Shown here: piece after piece, positions 34,266 to 42,651 of the stretch
Layout of the letters: every line of letters begins with the position of its first letter
Position numbering within the stretch: the first letter of the stretch is position 1
Assembly (NCBI RefSeq): GCF_005121165.3
Contig: NZ_CP034413.3
Coordinates: 2,604,001 to 2,668,000 of the forward strand
Source: Dysosmobacter welbionis
Lineage (GTDB): Bacteria > Bacillota > Clostridia > Oscillospirales > Oscillospiraceae
Direction: 5' to 3'
DNA length: 64,000 nucleotides
Made by a program: the position numbers and the translations under genes
The notes under the pieces: generated by a model
The model's database searches: none
Seen by the model: only the letters and a program-made list of their open reading frames with translations
What the model was told of the DNA's origin: nothing

Positions 34266-35189
34266 CTACGTCCTCTCCTCCGCCCTCGGCAGGAACAGGG
34301 AGAAGGTGCTCCCCTCCCCGGGGCGGCTGCTGACCTTCAGGTATCCGCCCTGACCGGCGGCGATCTGGCGGGCCAGATACAAGCCGATTCCCACGCCCTC
34401 CGCCTCGCTGGCGGAGGGGGAGCGGTAGAACCGCTGGAAGATCCTGGCCTGCTCGGACTCCGGGATGCCGGGGCCGGTGTCCGTCACGTCCACGCGGCAG
34501 AACAGCTCATACCCCACGGCCCGGAGGGTGACGGCGCCGCCTGCCGGGGTGTATTTCACCGCGTTGTCCACCAGATTATACAGGGCCTCCGCTGTCCACT
34601 TGGGGTCGAACCGGGCGGTCAGGTCCGTGGGCTCTACCGTCAGGGTGATCGCTTTGGCCTCCGCTCCGGGAGCGGCCTGGGCCGAGGCGGCATCCAACAG
34701 CTGTTGGATGCCATGACGCTTGGGCGTCATGGCAAGGACGCCGCTCTCCAGCCGGGAGGTTTTGACCAGCGCGTCGATGAGGAACCGCAGCTTCTCCGCC
34801 TGATGCTCCAGAGCGGAGGCATACTCCCGGCTCTCCGGCGGCAGGTCCTGCTCCTCCAGCAGCTGGGCATACAGCAGGAGGTTGGCGATGGGAGTCTTGG
34901 TCTGGTGGGAGATGTCCCCGATCAGGGTCTTGATGGCGTCCTTCTCCTCCGCCAGATTTTTGGCCGATACGGCGGATGCGGAGAGATAGTGGGCCATCCG
35001 GGTCTCCAGGGCGGAGAGGCGGCTCTCGTCATAGAGGGACTCCCGGAACTCGCCCCGGATGGCGTCATCCAGCATCTTGCCCAGAGTGTCCAGCATCCGG
35101 CGGGTCCGCAGGCGGGTCCAGACGGCGAATCCTGCCGCTGCCAGCAGGGCCGGAACCGCCAGGGCCAGCAGGGTGTATTCCACTGTCAT
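34266..35189 (-). CDS. Sensor histidine kinase (BceS/VanS-type partner of ABC exporter)
   Basis: A 307-residue kinase with one clear N-terminal transmembrane segment (about residues 5-25) and no large sensor domain, as in intramembrane-sensing kinases. H-box DISHQTKTPIANLLLYAQLL (phospho-His near residue 96), N-box LYNLVDNAVKYTPAGG, G1 DTGPGIP, F-box IFQRFYRSP and G2 GVGIGLYLARQIAAGQGG. It starts 1 base after the regulator stop. With BceAB-like genes downstream this is probably a peptide-antibiotic detoxification module. Confidence 0.9.
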   Translation of the reverse strand: MTVEYTLLALAVPALLAAAGFAVWTRLRTRRMLDTLGKMLDDAIRGEFRESLYDESRLSALETRMAHYLSASAVSAKNLAEEKDAIKTLIGDISHQTKTPIANLLLYAQLLEEQDLPPESREYASALEHQAEKLRFLIDALVKTSRLESGVLAMTPKRHGIQQLLDAASAQAAPGAEAKAITLTVEPTDLTARFDPKWTAEALYNLVDNAVKYTPAGGAVTLRAVGYELFCRVDVTDTGPGIPESEQARIFQRFYRSPSASEAEGVGIGLYLARQIAAGQGGYLKVSSRPGEGSTFSLFLPRAEERT

Positions 35190-35190
35190 G

Positions 35191-35868
35191 TCAGTTCACC
35201 GCCCATGTGTAGCCCAGGCCGTACACGGTCTTGATATAGCGGGGCTTGGACGGCATGTCTTCCAGCTTGTCCCGCAGCCGCTTCACTGTGACGGAGAGGG
35301 CGTTTTCGTCCACATACTCCGCCCCGTCCGTCCAGATCCGGTCCACCAGGGCGGCCCGGGTAAGGGTTTGGCCCCGGTGCTCCACCAGCAGCCGCAGCAG
35401 CTTCTGTTCCGTCTTGCTGAGCTCCACCGGAACGCCGTTCCGGGAGAACTCCATCCGGCCGAAATCGAAGGTGAAGCCGTCCAGCTGCACCCGTTCCGCC
35501 TGGGGGGCGGCGGTCCGGCGCAGCTGAGTATTCACCCTGGCCCGCAGCACCGCCAGAGAGAAGGGCTTGGTGATATAGTCATCCGCCCCCAGCTCCAGAC
35601 CTGCCACGATGTCTGTCTCCAGGTCATTGGCAGTCAACAGGATTACGGGAACCTCACTCTCCCGCCGGAGGGCACGGAGGAGGTCCAGTCCATTGCCGTC
35701 AGGCAGGTTGATGTCCAGGATCAGCAGGTCGAAGCTCCGGCGGGAGAGCAGCTCCCCGGCATCCGCCAGGGACCGGCAGAGCTGGGGGCGGAGCTCCGGC
35801 GCCTGGAGGGCCAGGCGGATACCCTCGCCCAGAGTCGGGTCATCCTCCACGATCAGCAGGTCTTTCAT
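35191..35868 (-). CDS. OmpR-family response regulator
   Basis: A 225-residue regulator: receiver domain (IVEDDPTLGEGIR, phospho-acceptor in DLLILDINLPDGNG near residue 51, LTAND and KPFSL), then an OmpR winged helix (LSKTEQKLLRLLVEHRGQTL to RYIKTVYGLGYTW). AAGGAGG precedes the ATG at 35866-35868. A TGGACG-17-TATACT promoter lies upstream (35900-35928, minus). First gene of the four-gene kinase/transporter module. Confidence 0.93.
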   Translation of the reverse strand: MKDLLIVEDDPTLGEGIRLALQAPELRPQLCRSLADAGELLSRRSFDLLILDINLPDGNGLDLLRALRRESEVPVILLTANDLETDIVAGLELGADDYITKPFSLAVLRARVNTQLRRTAAPQAERVQLDGFTFDFGRMEFSRNGVPVELSKTEQKLLRLLVEHRGQTLTRAALVDRIWTDGAEYVDENALSVTVKRLRDKLEDMPSKPRYIKTVYGLGYTWAVN

Positions 35869-35943
35869 CGGGGAACCTCCTTGGGATCAAACTGCGCCCA
35901 GTATACCACGGGCGGCCGCCGCCGTCCAGAGCGGGCAGAAGAA

Positions 35944-35970
35944 ACGCACGGCGGACAGGCCGCCGTGCGT
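35944..35970 (-). terminator. Terminator of the ferritin gene
   Basis: Stem ACGCACGGCGG (35944-35954) with CCGCCGTGCGT (35960-35970); the minus strand continues TTTCTTCTG. Confidence 0.75.
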
Positions 35971-35988
35971 GGGTCGCGGGATCGCGGG

Positions 35989-36501
35989 TCACAGGGTCAG
36001 GGAGGGGGCGGCATAGGTCCGGGCCGCCAGCTCCTGGTCCAGCATATAGAGCCCCTTGGGGTCCGAGCCGAACAGCTCCATCTTCTTGATGAGATCGGTG
36101 GCGTTGGTCTCCTCCTCACCCTGCTCCTTCACGAACCAGTCCAAAAACTGCATGGTGCGGAAATCCCTGGCCTCGTACGCGGCTTCATAGATGGCGTGGA
36201 TCAGGGAGGTGACATACTGCTCGTGGGCGAGACCGGCCTTCAGGGGGTCCATGTTGGCTTTCAGCTCCGCATCCGGTTTGGCGACGGCCTCCAGCGTTAC
36301 GGGCACGTCGTTGTTCTGGAGATACTGGAGCATCAGCATGGCGTGGTCCCGCTCCTCCTGGGCCTGGACCTTGTACCAGTTGGCAAAACCGGCAAGGCCC
36401 TGCTCCACATAGAAATTGGAGAACTGGAGATACAGATACGCAGAGTAGAATTCCTTGTTCACCTGATCGTTCAACAGCTGGGATACTTTTTCGTTCAGCA
36501 T
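35989..36501 (-). CDS. ftnA: Non-heme ferritin
   Basis: A 170-residue iron-storage protein forming a 24-subunit shell in the cytoplasm. Ferroxidase ligands are in place: NKEFYSAYLYLQFS (Glu near residue 17), QAQEERDHAMLML (Glu and His near 50-53), IYEAAYEARD (Glu near 94) and EQGEEETNATDLI (Glu near 127-130). A GGAAG ribosome site lies upstream. Has its own promoter and terminator. Confidence 0.95.
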   Translation of the reverse strand: MLNEKVSQLLNDQVNKEFYSAYLYLQFSNFYVEQGLAGFANWYKVQAQEERDHAMLMLQYLQNNDVPVTLEAVAKPDAELKANMDPLKAGLAHEQYVTSLIHAIYEAAYEARDFRTMQFLDWFVKEQGEEETNATDLIKKMELFGSDPKGLYMLDQELAARTYAAPSLTL

Positions 36502-36556
36502 TGTATGCGCTTCCTTTCTGCAGCGGACGAAATGTCCTTGTTTGTTCTATCTAACC

Positions 36557-36584
36557 ATTATATCACGGACTGCAGAAAATGCAA
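36557..36584 (-). promoter_or_regulatory. Promoter of the ferritin gene
   Basis: TTGCAT (36579-36584), a 16-base spacer and TATAAT (36557-36562) on the minus strand, about 55 bases before the start codon. Confidence 0.65.
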
Positions 36585-36781
36585 CGGCAGCCGGGAAAAA
36601 AGCGGTGGACGGGCGGGAGGCGCTGTGCTACAATGGGCGTGCTGCAAAGTCCCTTTTTGGGAAAACTTTAACGGGAACCAAACGGCAGGGGCCGCCTTTT
36701 TACAGACCGGCGGGCCCATCCGTGTTATCATGGTCCTGCTGTCCACGGGCGGCTTCTGATAAAACGGAAAGAGGGATCGCT

Positions 36782-38130
36782 GTGTTCATGCGCAGAAAAA
36801 ACCACATGGCGCCGGCGCGGATCATCCTGATCGGCTTTGCGCTGCTGATTTTGGCGGGAGCACTACTGCTGACCCTGCCCATCTCCACCCGGGACGGGCA
36901 GGGCGCCGCCTTTTTCGACGCGCTGTTCACCGCCACCTCCGCCACCTGCGTGACAGGACTGGTGGTCCAGGACACGGCGCTGTACTGGTCCGGCTTCGGC
37001 CAGGCGGTGATCCTCATGCTGATTCAGATTGGCGGCATGGGTGTGGTGACCGCGGCGGCGGCCATCTCCATGCTGGCCGGGCGGCGGATCGGGCTGAAGG
37101 AGCGGTGGGTGATGCAGGAGTCCATCTCCGCACCCCAGGTGGGGGGCATCGTTCGCCGGACCCGCTTCATTCTGGCGGTGACGCTGGTCCTGGAGGGGAC
37201 GGGGACGTTGCTGCTGGCTCTGCGGTTCTGCCCGGAGATGGGGCTGTTCCGGGGACTCTGGTACGCGGTGTTTCATGCGGTGTCCTCCTTCTGCAACGCC
37301 GGGTTCGACCTGATGGGGGCGGCGGGCACGCCCTTCGTCTCCCTGACCGGCTATGCGGGGACCCACTGGTGAATTTCACCGTGATGGGGCTGATTGTCCT
37401 GGGCGGCATCGGATTCCTCACCTGGGGAGACGTGCGGGAGCACAAGTGGCACCTGCGGGCCTACTGCCTTCAGAGCAAGCTGGTGCTGGCGGTGACTGCG
37501 GCACTGATCCTGCTGCCGGCGCTGTTCTTCCTGCTCTATGAGCTCCGGCTGCCCCAGTGGCAGACGCTGACCCTGGGGGAGAAGGTCCAGGGGGCGCTGT
37601 TTCAGGCGGTCACCCCCCGGACCGCAGGGTACAACACCCTGGACCTCTCCCAGCTGAGCGAGCCCTCCCGGCTGCTGATTACGCTGCTGATGCTGGTGGG
37701 TGGCTCCCCCGGCTCCACAGCCGGCGGATTCAAGGTCACCACTCTGGCGGTATTTGTGCTGGCGGCCCGGGCGGTGTTCCGCCGGCGGGCGGATCTCCAG
37801 TGCTTCGGCCGCCGCCTCCCCACGGAGACACTGCGCAGCGCCGCGGCGGTCCTTATGATGTATCTGGGGCTGTTTCTGCTGGGCGGTATGGCCATCTGCT
37901 GCGTGGAGGACATCTCCCTGGAGGCGGCGCTGTTTGAAACCGCCTCCGCCCTCGGGACCGTGGGGCTGACGCTGGGGGTGACCCCGGGATTGGGCGGCGT
38001 CTCCCGGTTGATTCTGATCTTTTTGATGTACTTTGGCCGCGTGGGCGGCCTGACGCTGATCTACGCCGTCCTGCCGGACAGCGGCGCCGCCCCGGCGCAG
38101 CTGCCCCAGGAGCGGGTCACTGTGGGCTGA
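36782..38130 (+). CDS. ktrB: KtrB potassium channel subunit (one-base frameshift)
   Basis: Potassium-translocating subunit of a Ktr system. The start is probably the GTG at 36782 (AGAGGG upstream); the ATG at 36788 (MRRKNHMAPARIILIGFALL) is also possible. Pore-loop repeats include TATSATCVTGLVVQDT, SSFCNAGFDLMG and TPRTAGYNTLDL. The frame breaks in GGGG at 37357-37360, between SLTGYAG and DPLVNFTVMGLIVLGGIGFL. One added G restores a continuous protein of about 449 residues, the normal size. ktrA follows 29 bases later. The frameshift is likely a sequence error. Confidence 0.93.
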
Positions 38131-38159
38131 GCGGTACGCTTGAGAAAGGACGTGTGAGG

Positions 38160-38807
38160 ATGAAATCGGTACTGCTGATCGGATTGGGCCGCTTCGGGCG
38201 GCACATGGCCGCCAAGCTTCAGGAGCTGCACCACGAGGTGCTGGCGGTGGACAAAAACGAGGAGCGGGTCAACGAGGCGCTGGACCTGGTGACCCACGCG
38301 CAGATCGGGGACAGCACCAGCGAGGCGTTCATCGCCTCCCTGGGGGTGCGGAACTTTGACCTGTGCGTGGTGGCCATTGGAGACGACTTCCAGAGCTCTC
38401 TGGAGACCACGGCCCTGCTGAAGGAGCAGGGCGCACGCTTCGTCCTGTCCAGGGCGGCACGGGATGTCCACGCCAAATTTCTGCTGCGCAACGGCGCGGA
38501 TGACGTGGTTTATCCGGAGCGGGAGACCGCCAGCTGGGCGGCGGTGCGGTACAGCTCCGACCATATCTTTGACTACATCCAGCTGACGCCGGACCACGCC
38601 ATTTACGAGACGGCGGTGCCGCCGGCCTGGGTGGGCAAGACCATCGGCCAGCTGGGGGTGCGCCAGCGGCACAATATCAACATCCTGGCCGCCAAGCGGG
38701 GAGAGGAGCTCATCCCCATTCCGGGCGGCGACTACTGCTTCCGGGAGGGGGAGACGATGCTGGTTCTGGGCGCGGACCGGGATGTACAGAAGTTCCTGCA
38801 CTTTTGA
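38160..38807 (+). CDS. ktrA: KtrA potassium uptake regulatory subunit
   Basis: A 215-residue soluble RCK protein that gates KtrB. The N-terminal Rossmann domain starts MKSVLLIGLGRFGRHMAAKL, with the nucleotide-binding GLGRFG and acidic residue after the second strand (AVDKNEER). The C-terminal RCK_C domain (about 135-215; WVGKTIGQLGVRQRHNINIL) is the c-di-AMP site in characterised relatives. A GTG at 38154 is an alternative start. It ends at a terminator, so the operon is ktrBA. Confidence 0.94.
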   Translation: MKSVLLIGLGRFGRHMAAKLQELHHEVLAVDKNEERVNEALDLVTHAQIGDSTSEAFIASLGVRNFDLCVVAIGDDFQSSLETTALLKEQGARFVLSRAARDVHAKFLLRNGADDVVYPERETASWAAVRYSSDHIFDYIQLTPDHAIYETAVPPAWVGKTIGQLGVRQRHNINILAAKRGEELIPIPGGDYCFREGETMLVLGADRDVQKFLHF

Positions 38808-38815
38808 CGCAGCTG

Positions 38816-38848
38816 GGCGGAGCCGTCTGTTGGCGGCTCTGCCTTTTT
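38816..38848 (+). terminator. Terminator of ktrBA
   Basis: GGCGGAGCCG (38816-38825) pairs with CGGCTCTGCC (38834-38843) with one wobble pair, followed by TTTTT. Confidence 0.8.
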
Positions 38849-38872
38849 CACGCCGGGACGGAAAAGGCCGGT

Positions 38873-38900
38873 TTGCATTCCCTGTCGGGTCTGGTATAAT
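38873..38900 (+). promoter_or_regulatory. Promoter of vanRS
   Basis: TTGCAT (38873-38878), a 16-base spacer and TATAAT (38895-38900), 36 bases before the vanR start. Confidence 0.65.
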
Positions 38901-38936
38901 GGATGTATCACGCAAGAAAAGAGCGGAGGCGAAGGC

Positions 38937-39631
38937 ATGGCGGAGATCCTGGTGGTGGATGACGAAGCGGCGATTGCGGATCTGGTGGAGGTCTGCCTGA
39001 AAAATGAGGGCTACACAGTGTACAAGTGCGGCAGCGGGGAGACGGCGCTGACCTGCGTGGCGCGGCAGCATTTGGACCTGGCCATTCTGGACGTGATGCT
39101 CCCGGACCTGGACGGCTTTACCCTGTGCCAGAAGATCCGGGAGGAACACCTCTTTCCCATCCTCATGCTCACCGCCCGGGTGGAGGACATGGACAAGATC
39201 ATGGGCCTGACCCTGGGGCGGATGACTACATTACCAAGCCCTTTAATCCGCTGGAGCTGGTGGCCCGGGTGAAGACCCAGCTGCGGCGCTATACCCGGTA
39301 CAACACCGGCGAGGCGGCGGAACCCAGGGAGACCGCGGAGCATGACTTCCGGGGGCTGCAGATCTCCAGGACCACGCATAAGTGCGTTCTCTTCGGCGAG
39401 GAGCTGGCGCTGACGCCGCTGGAGTTTGCCATTCTCTGGTATCTCTGCGAGCACCGGGGACAGGTGGTGCCCAGTGAGGAGCTGTTTGAGGCGGTGTGGG
39501 GCGAGAAGTACATGGACAGCAACAACACGGTCATGAGCCACATCGCCCGCCTGCGGGAGAAGATGCACGAGCCAAGCCGGAAGCCGAAGTTCATCAAGAC
39601 GGTCTGGGGGGTGGGGTATACCATTGAATAA
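38937..39631 (+). CDS. vanR: VanR-type response regulator (one-base frameshift)
   Basis: OmpR-family regulator of a vanG-type cluster. Receiver domain ILVVDDEAAIADLVEVCLKN with phospho-acceptor in DLAILDVMLPDLDG (near residue 53). The frame breaks in GGGG at 39215-39218; one added G joins MGLTLG to ADDYITKPFNPLELVARVKT exactly as in the family. The winged helix ends KFIKTVWGVGYTIE. Restored length is about 231 residues. The AGCGGAGGCGAAGGC ribosome region precedes the ATG. The vanS start overlaps its end. Confidence 0.9.
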
Positions 39632-40754
39632 GAGAAGAGAACGGCCCCCGCTGTCGGACCGGGGCCGCCGCCGGGCCCTGCGGACCTGGGGATTCTATCT
39701 GCTGGCACTGACGGCCTGGGTGACGGTGGTGCTGGCGGCGGTCTTCCTGGGGTATCTGGTATGCAGCGCCTTTACGTGGTATGCGTGGGATCCGCTCTAC
39801 CAGTTCCTCAACTGGGTACGGGATTACATCGTCTTTGTGTGTATGCTGGTCATCCTGCTGGGCTGGGTGGCTATCAGCTATTCCTTCATTGCCCGCCCCA
39901 TGCGGCTGGTGGACACGCTGGCCGCGGCGGCAGAGCAGCTGGCCCAGCCGGGAGAGGAGCCCATTGAGCTGCCGGAGCCCATGGAGGATCTGGAGGGGCA
40001 GCTGAACGCCGTCCGGGAACGGGCCCTGCGGGACGCCCGGGCTGCCCGGGAGGCAGAGCAGCGGAAAAACGATCTGGTGGTCTATCTGGCCCATGATTTG
40101 AAGACGCCGCTCACCAGCGTCATCGGCTACCTTACGCTGCTGCGGGACGAGCCGCAGCTCTCCCCGGAGCTGCGGAGCCGGTATACCGGCATCGCCCTGG
40201 AGAAGGCGGAGCGGCTGGAGGACCTCATCAATGAGTTCTTTGACATCACCCGCTTCAGCCTGACCCATCTGGAGCTGGAGAAGCAGCCTACGGACCTGAC
40301 CCGGATGCTGGAGCAGGTGGCCAGTGAGTTTGCCCCCCAGTTCGCGGAAAAGGACCTGCGGTGTGAACTGGAGCTGCCGCCCCGTCTGGCATACGACTGC
40401 GACCCGGACAAGCTGGCCCGGGTGTTCGATAACCTGCTGCGCAACGCCTTCCATTACAGCTTCCCGGGGTCCACAGTCCGGATCACCGGACAGCAGGAGG
40501 CGGATACCGTGGTCCTGACGTTTACCAACGAGGGGCGGACCATTCCGGCGGAGAAGCTGGAGCGCATCTTCGACCAGTTCTTCCGGCTGGACAGCTCCCG
40601 CGCCACCCGCACGGGCGGCGCGGGCCTTGGCTTGGCCATAGCCAAGGAAATCATTGCCCTCCACGGCGGGACGATCCGGGCTGCCAGCGCGGACAACCGG
40701 ATCACCTTTACCGTCCGCCTGCCCCTGCAGGGGGCCGCCGCAAGAAATTCGTAA
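39624..40754 (+). CDS. vanS: VanS-type sensor histidine kinase
   Basis: A 376-residue membrane kinase. Two transmembrane segments near residues 22-46 and 65-86 flank a short extracellular loop, then a HAMP-like linker. The H-box KNDLVVYLAHDLKTPLTSVI is nearly the VanS consensus, followed by N-box FDNLLRNAFHYSFPG, a poorly conserved G1 (NEGRTIP), F-box IFDQFFRLDSSR and G2 GAGLGLAIAKEII. The start used is the TTG at 39624, overlapping the vanR stop. It presumably senses cell-wall antibiotics and phosphorylates VanR; the ligand is not proven. Confidence 0.9.
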   Translation: MNKRRERPPLSDRGRRRALRTWGFYLLALTAWVTVVLAAVFLGYLVCSAFTWYAWDPLYQFLNWVRDYIVFVCMLVILLGWVAISYSFIARPMRLVDTLAAAAEQLAQPGEEPIELPEPMEDLEGQLNAVRERALRDARAAREAEQRKNDLVVYLAHDLKTPLTSVIGYLTLLRDEPQLSPELRSRYTGIALEKAERLEDLINEFFDITRFSLTHLELEKQPTDLTRMLEQVASEFAPQFAEKDLRCELELPPRLAYDCDPDKLARVFDNLLRNAFHYSFPGSTVRITGQQEADTVVLTFTNEGRTIPAEKLERIFDQFFRLDSSRATRTGGAGLGLAIAKEIIALHGGTIRAASADNRITFTVRLPLQGAAARNS

Positions 40755-40789
40755 GATTTCCGCAGGAAAATCACAGGAGGTTTGCAGGA
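40751..40789 (+). promoter_or_regulatory. Predicted VanR operator upstream of vanG
   Basis: Four tandem hexamers in exact 11-base register: GTAAGA (40751), GCAGGA (40762), ACAGGA (40773) and GCAGGA (40784). Direct repeats near one helical turn apart are the usual OmpR-family binding layout. The first lies in TTCGTAAGATTT, similar to the published VanR box TCGTANGAAATT. A TACGAT -10 at 40821-40826 has no good -35, which suits an activated promoter. The array overlaps the end of vanS. Confidence 0.6.
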
Positions 40790-40868
40790 ACGTCCACAGA
40801 TCTGCGGGAAGCGAATCTGATACGATCTTTCCATCAGGAAAGGCGCTGGGCGCCGGAAAGGACATGAG

Positions 40869-41915
40869 ATGGAAAGATTGCGGATATTGGTGCTGTTCGG
40901 CGGATGCTCTTCAGAGCATGAGGTGTCTCTGCAGTCCGCCCACGGCGTGCTGACGCACATGGACCCGGAGCGGTACTGCCCCATCCCGGTAGGGATCACC
41001 CGGGAGGGGGCGTGGTATGTTTACACAGGGCCGCTGGATGCCATTCCCGGTGGAAGATGGCAGCGGGAGGCGGCGTGCGTGCCCTGCACTCTGCGGCTGG
41101 ACCGGGGGAACCAGGCCCTGGTGCTGTTGGACGGCTCCGGCCGGGAAGTGGCTTTTGACTTGGCCTTCCCGGTTCTCCACGGCAGGAACGGTGAGGACGG
41201 CACGGTTCAGGGGGCGCTGGAATTGGCCGGTGTGCCCCTGGTAGGCTGCGGGACGCTGTCCAGCGCCCTGTGTATGGACAAGGACCGAGCCCACAAGCTG
41301 GCGGCTCTGGCGGGGGTACGGGTGCCCCGGAGCCGTCTCTTCCCGGAGGACTGTGCCTTTGAGGAGCTCCGGACGGCAGCCGAAACACTGGGCTGGCCGC
41401 TGTTTGTCAAGCCGGTGCGGGCGGGTTCTTCCTTCGGCGTGAGCCGGGTGGAGGAGCCGGCACAGCTGGCTCCGGCGGTGGAGGCGGCCTTCCGCCACGA
41501 CGGCGAGATTTTGCTGGAGGAGGCCATTCCCGGCTTTGAGGTGGGCTGTGCGGTGCTGGGGAACCGGGAGCTCACCGTCGGGGCGGTGGATGAGGTGGAG
41601 CTGTCCCGGGGCTTCTTCAACTATACGGAGAAATACACCCTCCAGACATCGGCCATCCACTGCCCCGCCCGGATCGCCCCGCAAAAGGCAGCGGAGATCC
41701 GGGAGACGGCGAAGGTCCTCTACCGGGCACTGGGCTGCCGGGGATTTGCCAGGGTGGACCTGTTCCTCACCCCCTGGGGGGAGATTGTGTTCAACGAGGT
41801 GAACACGATCCCGGGCTTCACGCCCCACAGCCGCTATCCTGCCATGATGCGTGCCGCCGGCATCCCCTTCCGGGAGCTGGTGAGCCGCCTGATCCAGCTG
41901 GGGGCCGAGCTATGA
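40869..41915 (+). CDS. vanG: VanG-type D-alanine--D-serine ligase
   Basis: A 348-residue ATP-grasp ligase. Closest in pattern to VanG: SEHEVSLQSAHGVLTHM, FPVLHGRNGEDGTVQGALEL, VGCGTLSSALCMDKDRAHKL, FVKPVRAGSSFGVSRV, GFEVGCAVLGN, FNYTEKYTLQTSAIHCPARI and EIVFNEVNTIPGFTPHSRYP. The EKY segment (residues 254-256) lies in the omega loop that sets second-substrate choice, and the surrounding sequence is VanG-like. The gene position after vanRS and before vanXY supports the call. The product D-Ala-D-Ser lowers vancomycin affinity in known systems. Its activity here is inference. Confidence 0.88.
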   Translation: MERLRILVLFGGCSSEHEVSLQSAHGVLTHMDPERYCPIPVGITREGAWYVYTGPLDAIPGGRWQREAACVPCTLRLDRGNQALVLLDGSGREVAFDLAFPVLHGRNGEDGTVQGALELAGVPLVGCGTLSSALCMDKDRAHKLAALAGVRVPRSRLFPEDCAFEELRTAAETLGWPLFVKPVRAGSSFGVSRVEEPAQLAPAVEAAFRHDGEILLEEAIPGFEVGCAVLGNRELTVGAVDEVELSRGFFNYTEKYTLQTSAIHCPARIAPQKAAEIRETAKVLYRALGCRGFARVDLFLTPWGEIVFNEVNTIPGFTPHSRYPAMMRAAGIPFRELVSRLIQLGAEL

Positions 41916-42649
41916 GGGCGGCGCGGTACAGCCGGCGGCAGATGCGCTCCGGGCCGCTGGTGCTGGTGAACCGTCAGCATCCCCTGGCGGAGGAGCCGCG
42001 GCAGCTGCTGACAGCAGCGGACGAGCGGTATCCCAATATCCTGCTGGAGCGGCAGGCCGCCCGGCTGCTGGCCGCCTGCATCCAGGCAGCAGGCGGGGCG
42101 CGGGAGATCGTGCCGGTCTCCGGCTGGCGCAGTCAGGCGGAGCAGCAGGCCATTTGGGAGGACACCCTGCAAAGACGGGGAGAGGCGTTCACCCGGCAGT
42201 ATGTGGCGGTCCCCGGGTGCAGCGAGCACCAGACGGGGCTTGCCATCGACCTGGGCCGGGCAGCGCGGGAGATCGACTTCATCCGGCCCGATTTTCCGGA
42301 GGAAGGCGCCTGCGGGCGGTTCCGGCGACTGGCGCCCCGGTATGGCTTCATCCAGCGGTACCACCGGGAAAAGGAGTCCCTGACCGGTATCGCCTGTGAG
42401 CCGTGGCACTATCGGTATGTGGGGACGCCTCATGCCCTGCTGATGGAGCGGGAGGGCCTGTGCCTGGAGGAGTATCTGGACTGGGTGCAGACAGCGCCCA
42501 GGACGTGCCGCCTGGAACATGGGCGGAGCGCACGGGTGTTTTACATGCCCTGCGCCGGCGATGAGACGGAGCTCCGCTTGCCGGAGGGCTGCTGCCAGGT
42601 CTCCGGCGACAACCGGAACGGATTTGTCGTGACAGTTTGGGAGGTGTAG
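41912..42649 (+). CDS. vanXY: VanXY/VanY-type D,D-carboxypeptidase
   Basis: A 245-residue zinc peptidase that would remove D-Ala-D-Ala ends, leaving the resistant precursor. Zinc and catalytic residues are visible: CSEHQTGLAIDLG (His106 and Asp113) and GIACEPWHYRYVG (Glu163 and His166). The N-terminal VNRQHPL and GWRSQAEQQ blocks match VanXY-G proteins. No signal peptide or membrane helix is seen, as in cytoplasmic VanXY enzymes. The start overlaps the vanG stop by 4 bases. The last 50 residues extend past the usual family end and are unassigned. Confidence 0.87.
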   Translation: MRAARYSRRQMRSGPLVLVNRQHPLAEEPRQLLTAADERYPNILLERQAARLLAACIQAAGGAREIVPVSGWRSQAEQQAIWEDTLQRRGEAFTRQYVAVPGCSEHQTGLAIDLGRAAREIDFIRPDFPEEGACGRFRRLAPRYGFIQRYHREKESLTGIACEPWHYRYVGTPHALLMEREGLCLEEYLDWVQTAPRTCRLEHGRSARVFYMPCAGDETELRLPEGCCQVSGDNRNGFVVTVWEV

Positions 42650-42651
42650 GT

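Noticed and set aside
36600-36781. ydaO/c-di-AMP riboswitch upstream of ktrBA
   Set aside because: The leader has a small AAAGT/ACTTT hairpin, but I could not find the conserved ydaO core; not supported by eye.
39026-39631. Separate second regulator gene downstream of vanR
   Set aside because: It is the second half of the same OmpR-type protein; one added G at 39215-39218 merges the two halves.
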